In this document: one piece after another, positions 21,941 to 33,632 of the stretch | Layout of the letters: every line of letters starts with the position of its first letter | How positions within the stretch are numbered: the first letter of the stretch is position 1 | Program-made: the position numbers and the translations under genes | Notes under the pieces: model-generated | Told to the model about the DNA's origin: nothing | Databases searched by the model: none | What the model saw: only the letters and a program-made list of their open reading frames with translations | Assembly (NCBI GenBank): GCA_021495925.1 | Contig: JAKEKT010000011.1 | Location: 248,001-312,000, forward strand | Direction of reading: 5' to 3' | From: Diplodia intermedia | Lineage: Eukaryota > Ascomycota > Dothideomycetes > Botryosphaeriales > Botryosphaeriaceae | Length of the DNA: 64,000 bases

Positions 21941-24900
21941 GATCTGACGATTTATCAGGACCATGGCGACGCTCAAGACGTGCGGTGGTGGGGAAGGGAT
22001 GACGGACGGAAGTTGCCTTGCGAATGGAAACTCCGGCCTGCGTTTGCACTCCGACGATGCCGCTTTAGTCTGGGATGATCCCGTTGAGCGCTTGTGGCTG
22101 AGCGAGGATCTGGTCACGGAAGGGGCAGAGCTTGGCCAAATCCCACTCAGGGTCGAGAGCTAGATCATGGGGCTCTGGGGGTGCAAGGGTATTATAGATG
22201 AGAGATCTGTGGTGGCTGATTTGTGATTGCTGGATGCAGATAATCAAGAATGCGGGCTTGCTTGGTTTATTCTGGGCCGACAAAGGGCCCACAGGTCGTG
22301 CACGTCAGGCTGAGTGGGCACTGCCCATGCCAGATGCATCCTAGCCTGCGAGGTGTCAAGCTTATTGCCCCCTCTCGCACAAAGCAACTGTTGAACGACG
22401 GCGGATAGATACGCCCACTAGATTGCATGATCCACAGCCAGCGCCGAGGGAGCACTGGCTAATCCCGGACAAACCACAACGGTCTTTTCAGTGCATCTTG
22501 CACCCGTGGAACGTAGCGCCGCTGTTGTGTTGATTTCTACCTGGTCAGGGGTCTCGAATGACAGCGCCGGCGTGGGGACCGGAGGAGCTGAGCATATCCT
22601 GGAAATCTCTTCAAACCCCGGCAAGCCCTCTTTCGCGCGCAGTCAGACCCCGGACGATCATGAGGCAGCTGAGCGGCCAACGTGAAACAAACAATACTTA
22701 CAGAAACCTTTGCACTTAGCACTCGACATTTGCGCCTCCCAGCCCTGGACGGCCTTTGATATCCAGCTCAGTTTACCGGGCTGGCGCTTGTTTCCAGCGT
22801 GACACAAACCGGGCAATGCTTGAACAGGGCCGAAGCAAACCGTAACACGTGTCGAGAGCTATAACAACGCGGCTCGTCGTTGGCTGGAAAATGCTGAGGC
22901 GCCCTCTCCTTCGCGTGGAATGCCCGGTATCCTTCGAATATGAGCGAAGAATCTTCCGTCCAACATGGCGTAAATAGCAACATGCGGATGGCTTATCCGA
23001 TCGGCTGCTGAGGTATGGCTCTTGCACAACGCTTCGTGTTGCTCAGACACGGTGCAGACCTCTGGGACCGGTAAGGTGGGCTGTGGAGGCAAACATCCCT
23101 CTGCATAACTGACCACGTCTGTACAAATGAGCAGCCTGGCGGCAAATCCATGTTTCGTCACTCGCCGATTAAGTAAAGCAAACGACAGCGGCTTTTGGTT
23201 GCCTGAACATTTGAGATAAGAAACACCAACCAAGCAAGTATCCGCTTTCAGGGGAGCCCGATCCTGAAGCTCATCTGCGATCGTCAACTCCGCAGGGAAA
23301 CCGAACCCTCAGCAGAGGTATGCGGCACTGAGACAGCATGTCGGCTGCGCAGCCCCGTCCTCTACTGTCGGGGGAAAGGGAAGCCTGAGACTCCCTGACG
23401 GAGGCGACTGGGGCTGGATCCCAGGACTCTCCAGGGTGGCTGCAGAGGGGCCTGGCGAGCCCGCCATGGCGACTGCATTTCGTACGCGGAATCAGGTCCA
23501 CAGGGGCCGCAAAGCGAGCCCAATAAGAGCTGAGCTCTGCAGGCAGCCGTCCACCAGCGATCCACACGGCAAGCACCCCAATCAAGCGCTTGTACAGCAG
23601 TCGTGCGGTCCGTTGAGGAAGCCGAGGGCTCTGCACCATTGGTCGGAGAGTTTCATGTGGTTGCGCCACCGTTTTCCGGGAAATCTTTAAGCGTTATCCT
23701 GCGGTGCCGCATTGCAGTCAAGTCAGCGCTGACAGTGCCAGGGGAGGGCTGAGGCAGATCGTGCAACTGTCCGCATTGCTTTTTGCTGCCTCCCCCGGCC
23801 TTGACATCCTCCGACAATCCCGCAGATGCAGGGAGATGAAGCTGACCCAGGATCGTCGGCCTGGTCAACCGGGGCTTTACATGCGTCGACGGCACTTGAT
23901 TAGGTTGAGGCTCCTCGCTGAAGAATCCGCCCGATCGCCCTAGTACTGCATGGCTAGCTGCTCAAGGGGGTTCCTTGCTGTAGCGCTGCATTGGTAGTCC
24001 GTGGCAAAGCAGCGTCGGAGCATGTTCCTCAAGGTACGACCCGATCACGGGGGCGAGGCCTCGAGAAGCTCTCTGCATCCCTTGGCCTGCAAGCCGTAGA
24101 GCGCGCCTGCACGGGTACACTTTTGCAGTGCAGAAGAGCGTCAGATGTGAAGGCGTGCATGCAGTGCTGGCGTCATCCGCCAGAAGTCCAGGGTAGCAAC
24201 AGGTACCAGACGAATATGGTGCTCTCCAGACCATGTGCTGGTGGCACCGATCCTTGCCAGAACAAGAGAGATTCAGGCGGGTGAGCAAACAAAACCCCCG
24301 TCAAAGCATGACACAGGCTGCGGGGAAGCAGGTACATGGGGACGAGCCGGCAGCCGCGCCCGTGGGGCCAAATCATAGACGGCGAAGCGAGGAGATGGGA
24401 TGAAGAATGCAGGCATGCATGGCTTCCGACGGCTGCAATGCAAGCGAATGCTCACGCGACTTGGGGCGCAACGAGTCCAGGCGGGCTGCTGGTGTCGCCA
24501 TCGCGGCGCAGGGCCGACGGCCGAAGCCGGCACACGCCATGGGCCGAGATAAGGCTACGAGCCGTCCCGCGGCGGCAGAAGGGCTCGCAGGCAGGCAAGG
24601 CCTCACGATCGACGTGCGAGACAGCGGCTGGCCGCCCCATCACTGCATCGGCCGGGCATCTGCTTGCATGGAGGCTTTCGTCGGCGGGGGAGGGCCGCCT
24701 CCGCAGCAGCTACCCGTCTTTGTGGCGCCTCTTCCTGCAGCTCTACCGGTCAGTCAAGAAGGCTCAATCGAATCGGCACCTCTGCCAGCCCGCCGCCTCG
24801 ACCGTGACCTGTTACTCGACGCTTCCGCCTCTGCAGTGATTCTGTCGGCAACGGCTCCGGGCGAGCAATTCGACAAGCGCGACGTTGGTGTGCGAGCTTG

Positions 24901-25277
24901 GTAGCGTGGGCTTCAAACAGAGACAAAATTGGGGGACCGGCTGGGGTGGTACAAGAAACGACGAGGGCATGGGAAGCGCATGCGAGGCAAGCGAGGATGC
25001 AAATGCATGAGTGAGCGTGAGCGTGTGAAGTGCAGAGGTGAGGCAGCAGGCGCGGTTGGCCATGGCACGCCATTTCCTCAACCGGCCTAGCGTCATCGAT
25101 GATCGCCGCGCGGTGATGTCGCGCGTCGAGCTCCTCCCGCCGTCAAAGTCCCCTCGCGCCAGCAGCCCCAGAGCCGCCTCCACCACTGCCTACCGCATTT
25201 TGCCGCGTTACACACTCGCAGATCACCAAACTTGCGCATGACCCTCCGCCCCTCCCGCCTGAGGTTGCGCCGCCATC
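21941..25277. other. Large gene-poor region, about 3.3 kb
   Basis: Holds the upstream region of the Zn2Cys6 gene and the promoter of the cyclophilin gene. Between about 22200 and 24900 many frames of 60-165 codons overlap on both strands, rich in Arg, Ser, Pro, Cys and His, without domains or consistent splice signals. I regard them as chance frames in G/C-rich DNA. No tRNA, repeat or transposon is recognisable by eye. Confidence 0.45.
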
Positions 25278-26695
25278 ATGTCCGTGTTGCTTGAGACCAG
25301 CGTCGGCGACATTGTCATCGACCTACTGGTCAAGGAAGCCCCAAAGTGCTGCGAAAAGTGAGTTGCCGCCCCTTTGCGCCCGCCCACGAGAAGCTGAATG
25401 CGCCGACTAAGCTCTACCTTCTGCTCGCCAGCTTCCTGAAGCTCTGCAAGGTCAAATACTTCAACTACGCCCCCGTCCACTCCGTCCAACGCGATTTTTC
25501 CTTCCAGACCGGCGACCCCATTGGCCCCGACTCGAAGGACAGCGACGGCGGCTCGTCCATTTGGGGCGTGCTAGACCCCAGCGACCCTTCCAAGAAGACG
25601 TTTGTACCCGAGTTCCACCCGAAGCTAAAGCATGTCGAAAGAGGCACCGTCAGCATGGCCACTGTGCCATCGTCGACCGATCCAGATGCGCGCCTGGCCG
25701 CCAGCCAGTTCATTGTCACACTGGGCCAGAACTTGGAGTACCTGGACGGCAAGTCTGCCGTTTTTGGCACCGTGGTAGAGGGTTTCGATGCGCTGGAGAA
25801 AGTCAACACCGCTTTCATTGACAGTAACGGAAGGCCGTTGAAGGACATAAGAATACGGCACACCATAGTCCTCGATGACCCGTTCCCCGATCCGTCTGGC
25901 TTGGTTGAGCCGCCGGAGAGCCCCGTGCCTACTCAGGCGCAATTGGCAACCGTGCGCATCAGAGATGACGAGGAGCTGGACGAGAACATGGATCAGGAGC
26001 AGGTGGAGAGGATGCGGCGCGAGAGAGAAGCCCGCGCCCAAGCCTTGACACTCGAAATGATGGGAGACCTGCCGTTTGCTGAGGTTGCGCCGCCCGAAAA
26101 CGTTCTCTTCGTTTGCAAGCTCAATCCCGTCACACAAGACGACGACCTGGAGCTTATCTTTTCTCGATTCGGCAAGATCATGTCATGTGAGGTCATTCGC
26201 GACAGACAGAGTGGCGATAGCTTGCAGTACGCCTTCATCGAGTTCGAGGACAAGAAATCCTGCGAGCAGGCATACTTCAAGATGCAGGATGTGCTGATTG
26301 ACGACCACCGCATCCATGTGGACTTCTCCCAGAGCGTCTCAAAGCTCTCGAACGTATGGCGTGACGCCACGAACGCTAAGCGTCAGCGGGCACATGGAGG
26401 CGGCTTCGGCGGTGTCGCAAGTCTGGAAAAGAAGAGGCAATACCGCGCCGAGTACCCAGACGAGCGCGACAGGGGCTCCAAGAAATATGGTTTGGTCTTC
26501 GATAAGGATGACAAGCGCCGCCAGCGTGATCGGAGCAGAAGTCCACGGAGAGACAGGGACCGGGACCAGCGGAGATCGGACTACCGTGATAACGACCGCA
26601 GCCGTGACACGTACCGCGATGACCGAAGACGTGATAGGAGCGCAGACCGCTACAGGCGGGATGACCGGGGTCGGGACTATGACAGGCGTAGATAG
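25278..26695 (+). CDS. Cyclophilin-RRM peptidyl-prolyl isomerase, PPIL4/Cyp6 type
   Basis: Exon 1 is 25278-25357, the intron 25358-25431 (74 nt, GTGAGT...CGCCAG) and exon 2 25432-26695, giving 447 aa. The N-terminal cyclophilin domain is about residues 1-165 (LLETSVGDIVIDL, CCENFLKLCKVKYFN rebuilt across the junction, ASQFIVTLGQNLEYLDGKSA, FGTVVEGFDAL). An RRM spans about 240-318 (NVLFVCKLNPVTQDDDLELI, QYAFIEFEDKKSCEQAYFKM). The C-terminus is rich in Arg-Asp and Arg-Ser dipeptides, as in splicing-associated proteins. Domain order and length match eukaryotic PPIL4, a nuclear prolyl isomerase linked to spliceosomes and transcription. Some active-site residues of canonical cyclophilins differ, as is usual in this subfamily, so catalytic activity is uncertain. 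Confidence 0.93.
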
Positions 26696-28295
26696 GTGAA
26701 TTGGCCAATCTACAGCAGTGCTGTCTTCGTGTGTGTTTCATGGGAGTTTCTGGGGGGAATGGTCAAAAATTAGCACAGCAAATGACCAGGCATAGTAGAG
26801 GTCTTCAGGTACATAACAGTTCTCACAGTGACCACTTGACCATACTGACTTTTCCGATTTGGTAATTTGCTCTTGTTCGATCGCCACATCAGTCCCATGC
26901 TACAGCATTTACATTAGCAATGCTAATTAACAGTATATTAGAGATGCTCAACCCCATTATTATGGAAAGGTGCTAACCAATCACGTCAATCCAAGGTTTT
27001 ATATGATTAGCCTTAGCCTATAAAGTATAGGTTAGATTTATCTTGAACATCTCTCCTCTCTTTCCGTCAAGGAGTGAGAGCTCTGAGGTTGTCTAAAGAC
27101 TGCCCCATCGCAGCACGACAAAAACAAGGGCACAGTAGAGAGCATCAGCCTCGATCCGATGCACAAGACAGCCAAACGGTTTCGATGCGTTGTTATTACC
27201 GTACTGAATGCTGGCGCCTCAAATTAGATAATGATTGTAGTTGTTACGGTAAGCGGTGGCTTTGCAAGGACTACAGTGTTCAGTGGTCACAGGTGGGCTC
27301 AGCTGCATGTGGCGATCGCGCTTGTGCGTACGTACATGCGTGGAAACGGATGAAGGAAACTCGATCAATGAGCGCTTATGACGTGGGTCAAGAAGACTGA
27401 GGATGAAAGTAGTATTTGTAACGTACTTTGTTGTGCTTTCTCCGTGATATTGAGTCCTCCGCGAGCAAAGACAAGTAGCCTTCCAATGATGCTCGTGATG
27501 CATGTGATGCTCAACCGCTGAACATCACGGTCATCAAATTATGACGAAATGCTTCTGGACTGCTTGTTCACGGCGACGCTTGGTCGAGAAACATGATAAA
27601 GAACAGCAAGGCAGATATCGTGATGCTGTCCGCGAGTGCCCACCATGCCATCAAGGATAAGGAAAATCAACTTCACTTATTGGGAAACCGCATCCCCATA
27701 ACCCAGTTCAGTGTCACGAGTGCGTGACAGTCATTCAGATTGCCATTGAAGCTCACGAAGCGGGAGCTTGAAGGGCTGGCTTGTGCACACCTTCCGAAAC
27801 AAGTAGGTCATGAAACTTGTCTAAAGAGGAAACCGTGACCTGCGACCGCTGCATCGGGTTTTCTGCAAGATTGATGCCCGTGGTGCGCTATGTTCGGTAG
27901 CGCAGCTGCGGCTCGCTGTGGCTAGTTCCCCGTGCCGAGAAGGGGGGTTGCTTATCTTATTCGGCGGTTGATCTCGAGCCGACATTAGATGGAGGGAAGG
28001 ACGATACAGAGTAAACAAGCCCGGGTAACGGATTTTGAGGCTGGTCACAACGACGGCATAGGCGAAGAAAGGCTCACGTAGCAAATAAAGGGAGATACGG
28101 CATCGACGGACCAGCACGGCAAGGAGATCTATTCGGAAATACTCTCGTGAGAAAATCTCAATCTATGCTCATCACATCGTCAACCCTCTAACGATCATCC
28201 CCGCCAGTACCGAAAAGCATTGAAAAAAAAAAAAAAAACACCGCGCCCTAACACCATTGAAGATTTCCGTTCCCCGAGCAACATCCAAGCCTTTC
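26696..28295. other. Convergent intergenic region with an A/T-rich inverted-repeat element
   Basis: About 1.6 kb between the 3' ends of the cyclophilin and arabinitol dehydrogenase genes. It contains the 115-bp inverted-repeat element at 26940-27054, a small palindrome ATTAGC-AAT-GCTAAT at 26913-26927, and a run of 16 A at 28223-28238. No convincing coding frame is seen. Confidence 0.5.
26940..27054. mobile_element. MITE-like element with terminal inverted repeats (candidate)
   Basis: The left end reads AGAGATGCTCAA (26940-26951) and the right end TTGAACATCTCT (27043-27054), reverse complements with one mismatch in 12. The interior is A/T-rich and has no coding potential, unlike the surrounding DNA. 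Partial inverted similarity continues inside (GCTAACCAATCA on the left, TGATTAGCCTTAGC on the right). I do not see a clear target-site duplication and there is only one copy in this window, so calling it a miniature inverted-repeat transposable element is inference. Confidence 0.4.
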
Positions 28296-29482
28296 TCAAT
28301 CGTAGGACTGGATCTGCACCTTGATTGCGCCGGTCTTGGGGTCGCTCGCCGTCTCGAAGGCTTTGAGGGCGTCCTCGAGGGCGAAGCGGTGGGTGACGAG
28401 CTTCTTGAGGTCGATGACGCCGCCGGCCAGCAAGCGGATGGCACGGGGCCACTGGTTGCAATAGCGGTACTGGAACTGCAGGTCAACCTCGCGGGTGGAC
28501 AGGCGCATGAAGGGGATCTTGATCTCGCTCTTGCCGACGCCGATGACGAAGACCTTGCCGCCGAACTTGGCGGCCTGGATGGCGCCGGCAATGCTGCTCT
28601 CGACGCCGGTGCACTCCATGGCAAGGGCGGGCTGGTTGCCGTCCATCTTCTGGTGGACGAGCTCCGCGAACTGCTCGGGCGAGTGGCCGAACTCAACCTT
28701 GTGCGTGCGCACGCCGGGCACCAGCTCCTTCGCGAAGGCCAGGCGGCCCTCGTCGATGTCGGTGACGACGAGCGGCTCGGCGCCGGCGGCGCGGCAGCAC
28801 AGCAGCGTGACCAGCCCGATCGGCCCCGCGCCGCACACCAGCACCGGGTCGCCGAGGTGGACGTTGGCGCGCTGCATGCCGGCCAGCGCCACCGCCAGCG
28901 GCTCCAGCATCGCTCCGTCCTCGTACGTCAGGTTGTCTGGCAGCTTGTGGCACCAGATGGCCGGATGGTTGACGTAGCGCCGCAGCAGGCCGTTGACCGG
29001 CGGCGTCGACAGGAACTTGTCGTTCTCGCAGCCGTTGTACCGCCCGATCAGGCACGGCCCGCACTGGTGGCACGGGATGTTGGGCTCGACCGCGACTCGG
29101 TCGCCCACCTTCAGGTGCTTGACCGACGGGTGCGTCGCGACGATGATGCCCGCCGACTCGTGCCCCAGAATATGGTCGCCCCGCACGATCATGGGGCCGA
29201 TGCAGCCCGCGTGCCAGAAGTGGACGTCGGATCTGTGGGCGTCGTCGAAGCAGTCAGCCATCCGGGCACAGGGGCCGAAGAGGGTGGGAGGACGCACCCG
29301 CAGATGCCGGTGCTCTTGACCGCAATTGTCACCTCGTTCTCCTTGAGCGCCTCGCCGCTCTTGACCTGCTCTAGCGTGGGCTCGGCCTCTGCCACCCATA
29401 GGTCATGCTTGGGGTTGGTGTAGACGCCAATGTTGGGTTTCGACGGCTCGACGGCCGTGGTGCTGGTCATGGTGGTCGACAT
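28296..29482 (-). CDS. L-arabinitol 4-dehydrogenase (LAD)
   Basis: Exon 1 is 29482-29298, the intron 29297-29233 (65 nt, GTGCGT...CCACAG) and exon 2 29232-28296, giving 373 aa. It closely follows fungal LADs: NIGVYTNPKHDLWVAEAEP, STGICGSDVHFW, GHESAG (catalytic-zinc site), CHQCGPCLIGRYNGC (structural-zinc cysteines), GAGPIGL (NAD-binding Rossmann motif) and the C-terminal DALKAFETASDPKTGAIKVQ. The enzyme oxidises L-arabinitol to L-xylulose in the fungal L-arabinose pathway, in the cytosol. The dinucleotide-discriminating DIDEGR keeps the Asp-Ile associated with NAD+ use. Xylitol dehydrogenases are the nearest alternative, but N- and C-terminal motifs favour LAD. No other pentose-pathway gene is nearby. 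Confidence 0.93.
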
Positions 29483-30458
29483 TTTGGCGGATCTTCACAC
29501 GCTTGCAACTGCAATTGTGGGTGGGAGGAGGAGAGAGGAGGGAAGAAGCTGGGGAAAAAAAGTGAACGAGAGCGGCGCAGATCACGACTTCAAGAGGGCA
29601 AGCGAATAAGCTTTTGAACGTCTGCAGGGTCGCGCCCAGGAGATCTCGCGGTGGGAGAGATAAATTGGCTTCGCGTGGACCTTGCGGCGGCGGGCGTGGG
29701 CTCGCAAAAGTGAGGGACGAAGAAGCTGGACAGCTGTCTGGACCAGGGGTCAGAGCTTCTATGGGGCCTCCGCCCACCGGAGGGGGGAGTGGCACGGGGT
29801 GGGAGCCGGGCGCCCCAGGGCCCATTGATTGTCAAACCCACGATGCGTCGTGTGTAGGAGTACCGCCGAGTGGAAGCCCATTGGCCCTTCCGCCCCAGCG
29901 CTTCGATTTGCCGCAATAGCGTGAATTTTTCCGCCTGTGGAGCGCCGGAGCGTGGGTCCAGTGATGGCTGAGGGGCCACTGCGGGGTAGCAGGTGACGTC
30001 GCCGAAAGAGGGGCTCTCCAAGCACAGGCCGCCGTACCAATTTACCCGCCCGGCGCCTGGGCAGCCCCTCGTCCACGTGATGGTCCCTTCTCGCATTCGT
30101 AGGGACGCTGCCGCTATTATTGCTGAAAGCTACCTGCTCGTTTCCTTCTGGAGCGTTCCGTGGCAAGCCACTTAATCTATACCCTGTGCTGATCGTAATG
30201 ATATCCATTGTCGTTGTAACCTCAGAACAAAACTCCAGGTACTTCCACATACCTCCATCCCAAGGAAACCGTACCGAGTGAAAGAAACGCCCTTGCAATT
30301 TTCTTTTCGTGAGCGCCATAATCATGCTGTCCAACCGCCGAATTAAATCATATGTCCTTCGTGAAGACGAGAAAGTCGTTAAGAAAGCTGAAAAAGGGAA
30401 CAGACTGCAAAACCATCAACGAGCCACGCTACGTGAAAGCAAAATCAGCAGCATCACC
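29483..30458. promoter_or_regulatory. LAD upstream region and 3' side of the Kelch gene
   Basis: About 975 bases. It contains at least one match to the CreA-type SYGGRG consensus (CTGGGG near 29551), which could fit carbon-catabolite control of an arabinose-pathway gene, but such six-base matches are frequent by chance. Open frames on either strand have no domain. Confidence 0.35.
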
Positions 30459-32745
30459 TTACGAAATCTCCATCCCTTCATCGTCGTCGTTCTCACCTTC
30501 CTCAATGTCGTCACTAGCCAGAACGCCGGCGCCACGCTTGCGGCCTTCACGTCCGGGGTACTTGATGCCAGCCAGGGCGCCAAGTGCCTCCAACTCTTCG
30601 CCGCTGAGGACACGGCCGTGGTCATCCACTTCATCACAGAGTTCAAGCAGACTGCGCTTTGGCAGAGAGCGGAATCCCCTGGTACGCACAATCTTGCCCC
30701 AGTAAGTCATGCAGAAGTCTGCGGCCCGCTCCTTCAGCCAATTTTCGCCAGCTGTGTTGGCTCGTTCCCAGATGATGGCCGCGTGCTCGACATCCAACTC
30801 CTTGTGCAACCTGTTGACGCAGAGGATGCGCAAGCGCGGCATGACATAAATGTTCGACATGACCAGCATGCCGGCAACATCGCGGAGCGAGGGTCCGTTG
30901 CTGCTGCGAGGGGCGATGCTGTCTGTGTAGAGATAATGCAAGAAAGCGCGGACGGTGCTGTACGGCTCAGGGATGTGCATCTTCTTGGTGTGGAATTCGA
31001 GCATTTGCGATGCGTACATGCGGGCGAAGTGGGGCCAGCGTGCTTGTAAAATCATCTTGTGGACGTGAATTGGCGCCGACTCCTGCGCGGACGATGATTC
31101 AGCGACGACCGAGGCATCATCATCGTATTCATCTTCAAACTCGCGCTCGGCCGTGATCTGGAAATCCGCTCCGCTGCCAGTCTCCGGAGGCTGATCGAAG
31201 ACCTTGATCAAGTCCGCGCCAATTCCTGAGAGGGGCGAGTTCTCATTTGCATCGGATGATGGGAGTTTATGAACCTCGGCTCGCGTTTCGTGTGTAAGCG
31301 AGTTGCCGAGCAAGCCAAACTTGGTGAGGTCGATGGGCAAGACGTCGCTGAGATACTCGCCAGTGGCGTCGCCGGTGTTGCCAGGATCGGTGGGGCAACC
31401 CAGCAACCAAGCGTGAGTCCCGTCTTCGTTAAGAGTGCAATAGTGCCAGCGATAGTTCGGGGGAAACATGTCCTTGCCGTCCGCCAACTTGTGCCAACGC
31501 AGAGTATCGAGATCCAGCGTCGAAAGGCTGATGTCGCATGAGGACATGACTGAAGCCGGGGTAACGAAATCGACAAGCTGGCCAGATGTGAAGACATGGA
31601 AGTGCGTGCCAAGTGCCTGCGTCGGGAGATTCTGACTTGCGACGAACTTCAGGGAGGAGATGGCTCCCGGAGCGAACACGGGCCTGTTGCCAGACATGTG
31701 GGCTGGGTTAGTCTGGACGCTGCTTGAATTCGCAGCATATCCCGTGTTGCCTGTCGTCAGCGTGTTGCGCCAACTCGATGAGTTCGAATCCCGAGTTCTA
31801 CCCAACGCCCCCCTGCCAGAGGTGCCGTAAGCCATAGCAGCTTCGAACGCAGGGCTGCCTCGAATGTCCAGCCACCAGATTTCGCTGGTCTTTTCCATAT
31901 CCTCCCCTAGACCACCGAACACCCAAATCTTGCCGTCCCAAACCCAGCTGGTGTGATCGTAGCGCGGAACAAAGCGCCAGGTACGAGACCAGGTCCAGGT
32001 CTTGAGGTCCAGGTAGCAGATGTCGTCGAGGACGTAGTTGTCGGAACCGCTCATGCCACCCAGAATGAAAAGCTTGTCGTCGTGAATGACAGCCGAATGA
32101 CGGGCGCGGCCCTTTGGAGGAGTGCCGTGGATGTCCGGTTGAGTCCAGTGAGCCGTCTGCAGGTCGAAGATGATAACATCGTGAAGGTAGGTGCGATGCT
32201 CGTTTTCACCACCGAAAACGAGCAGCTTGTTTCCCTGCCACAGACTGGCAGTGTGGCCTGCTGAGAGGTAAGCATCAGAGAAAATATGCGACGGTTTCGG
32301 TGCGGCGCATACCCATACGAACGCCCGGAATGTCCCCATAATTATCGACCAGGTTCCACTGGCGGGTCTGCAAGTTCAGACGGAGCACATGATTGTAGAC
32401 TGCGATGCATCAGCTTTGCTGGCCTGCGAGAAGCGCGGGGCTGGAAGGAGGCTGACCCTCGTCGGTGTATTGATCGAAACCGCCGAAGGCATAGATCTGG
32501 TCGTTGCCAACATACGTCACGGACGCGTTGACCAGACAGGCGGGTTTGGCGCCGACGGTAGTGACAATCTTGGGGCGATAGCCTTCATTCTTTCCGCTGC
32601 GCCTGCGCAGCACAGGGCTGGCCGAGGTGGCCGACATGACGAAGGTGGTGTTGGATGGAGTCGAGGAAACAGGAATGGTCGCGGACGAGGAGGAATGGGG
32701 AGGGCTGGTAAGAGCGTGCAGGGCCGAATTGACGGCGTGGGCCAT
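30459..32745 (-). CDS. Kelch-repeat/BTB protein, Ral2-like
   Basis: Three exons: 32745-32457, 32399-32313 and 32257-30459, introns 57 nt (GTCAGC...CGCAG) and 55 nt (GTATGC...CAGCAG), giving 724 aa. N-terminal Kelch repeats form a predicted β-propeller (QIYAFGGFDQY, KLLVFGGENEH, KLFILGGMSGS, KIWVFGGLGED). Toward the C-terminus is a BTB-type domain (IHVHKMILQARWPHFARMYA, PYSTVRAFLHYLYTDSIAPR). The tail is acidic. This order matches fission-yeast Ral2, which acts upstream of Ras in mating and cell shape; the equivalence is family inference. The last acceptor is a tandem TCAG-CAG site that can add or drop one Ala. The gene is divergent from OST5, 329 bases away. Confidence 0.83.
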
Positions 32746-33074
32746 TGACCGCGGTTTATGAAACGGGCATGGAAAAAGCAGTGAGCGAGCCTGAGCAGGG
32801 CGTACAATGAACTGATGCGCTCGGAGGTGAGGCTGGCAGTGATCTCAAAGCGCTCCGTCCAAGGCACATCGCCGCCGGGCCGCCACGCAGCGAGGAATCT
32901 GCGCTCGGGCCTGGCTTGGCGACGCCGCCTTCTCCGCGCGGTCTAGTTAGGGCTAGGCGGCCGGCCCAGCAACACCACGTATACGTAACCGAATGCAGCT
33001 GTCTGCCTCGCGAGCTCTCCCGGTGCGTCTGCTCTGAGCCTCAACCTCCCGACCACGCTCGTTCCGCCACATCC
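32746..33074. promoter_or_regulatory. Divergent promoter, Kelch/BTB and OST5
   Basis: A compact 329-base region between two divergent starts. No TATA box is evident. C/T-rich sequence precedes the OST5 start. Confidence 0.5.
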
Positions 33075-33473
33075 ATGTCTGCTCAGCTGCCTCTGCTTGA
33101 GATCTGGGAGGCGTCCTCCGCCCAGCCCTTCTATCCCACTGTTTCCAAGGACGCCCAGTTCACCGTCGGCTTCGCGTTGCTCCTGGCTGGTACGCGCGTC
33201 GTGGCTATTCCACCCAGGTTATCGCTGACCCTACTGCGTAGCATTCATCCTCACCGGCACATTTGGTCTCAGTAGGAAACCGCGCGCAATTGACTGGCGT
33301 GCGCATGCTGACAAGGTGACAGCTCGGTCCATCGTCACGCTGCCTGCTCTCGGCATCCCCGCGTCGTTTGCCTTTGGGTATTTTTGCCCCCAACTCCATT
33401 TCCGCGCACCTATACTGATGGCTGCAGCTTCGGGGCTGTGTACATGATCTGCGCGGCCGGTGTTTACGTATAA
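33075..33473 (+). CDS. OST5/TMEM258-type oligosaccharyltransferase subunit
   Basis: A four-exon gene of only 81 codons: 33075-33189, 33242-33271, 33323-33377 and 33428-33473, with introns of 52, 51 and 50 nt, all GT-AG. The spliced protein reads IWEASSAQPFYPTVSKDAQF, AFILTGTFGLTRSIVTLPAL and ends FGFGAVYMICAAGVYV. It has two hydrophobic helices joined by a short loop, the topology of OST5, a small subunit of the ER-membrane oligosaccharyltransferase that transfers N-glycans to nascent proteins. No single exon is long enough to stand alone as a gene; the assignment rests on frame continuity and family resemblance. A tiny 30-nt exon encodes part of the first helix. Confidence 0.82.
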
Positions 33474-33476
33474 AAA
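33469..33476 (+). promoter_or_regulatory. TATA-like motif overlapping the OST5 stop codon
   Basis: TATAAAAA, 157 nt upstream of the RAD1 ATG, includes the TAA stop of OST5. Its position would suit a RAD1 core promoter, but no transcription data are available. Confidence 0.35.
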
Positions 33477-33632
33477 CGCCTCTTTCCTTTTCATTCAGCA
33501 GGGCGCCGTCGGAAGTCTTGTGTACGTTTAGCTGGGTCATGCCATAACTTCGGGAATACAATATACCGCCAGATTCCTTCGCCAAATCTCTCTCCAAGCA
33601 GCTGCACAGAAACAATAAGACAGCTGCCCACC

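Noticed and set aside
23271..24904. Overlapping frames of 80-167 codons in the 22-25 kb gap
   Set aside because: Composition is Arg/Ser/Pro/Cys-rich on both strands, there are no consistent splice sites and no domain.
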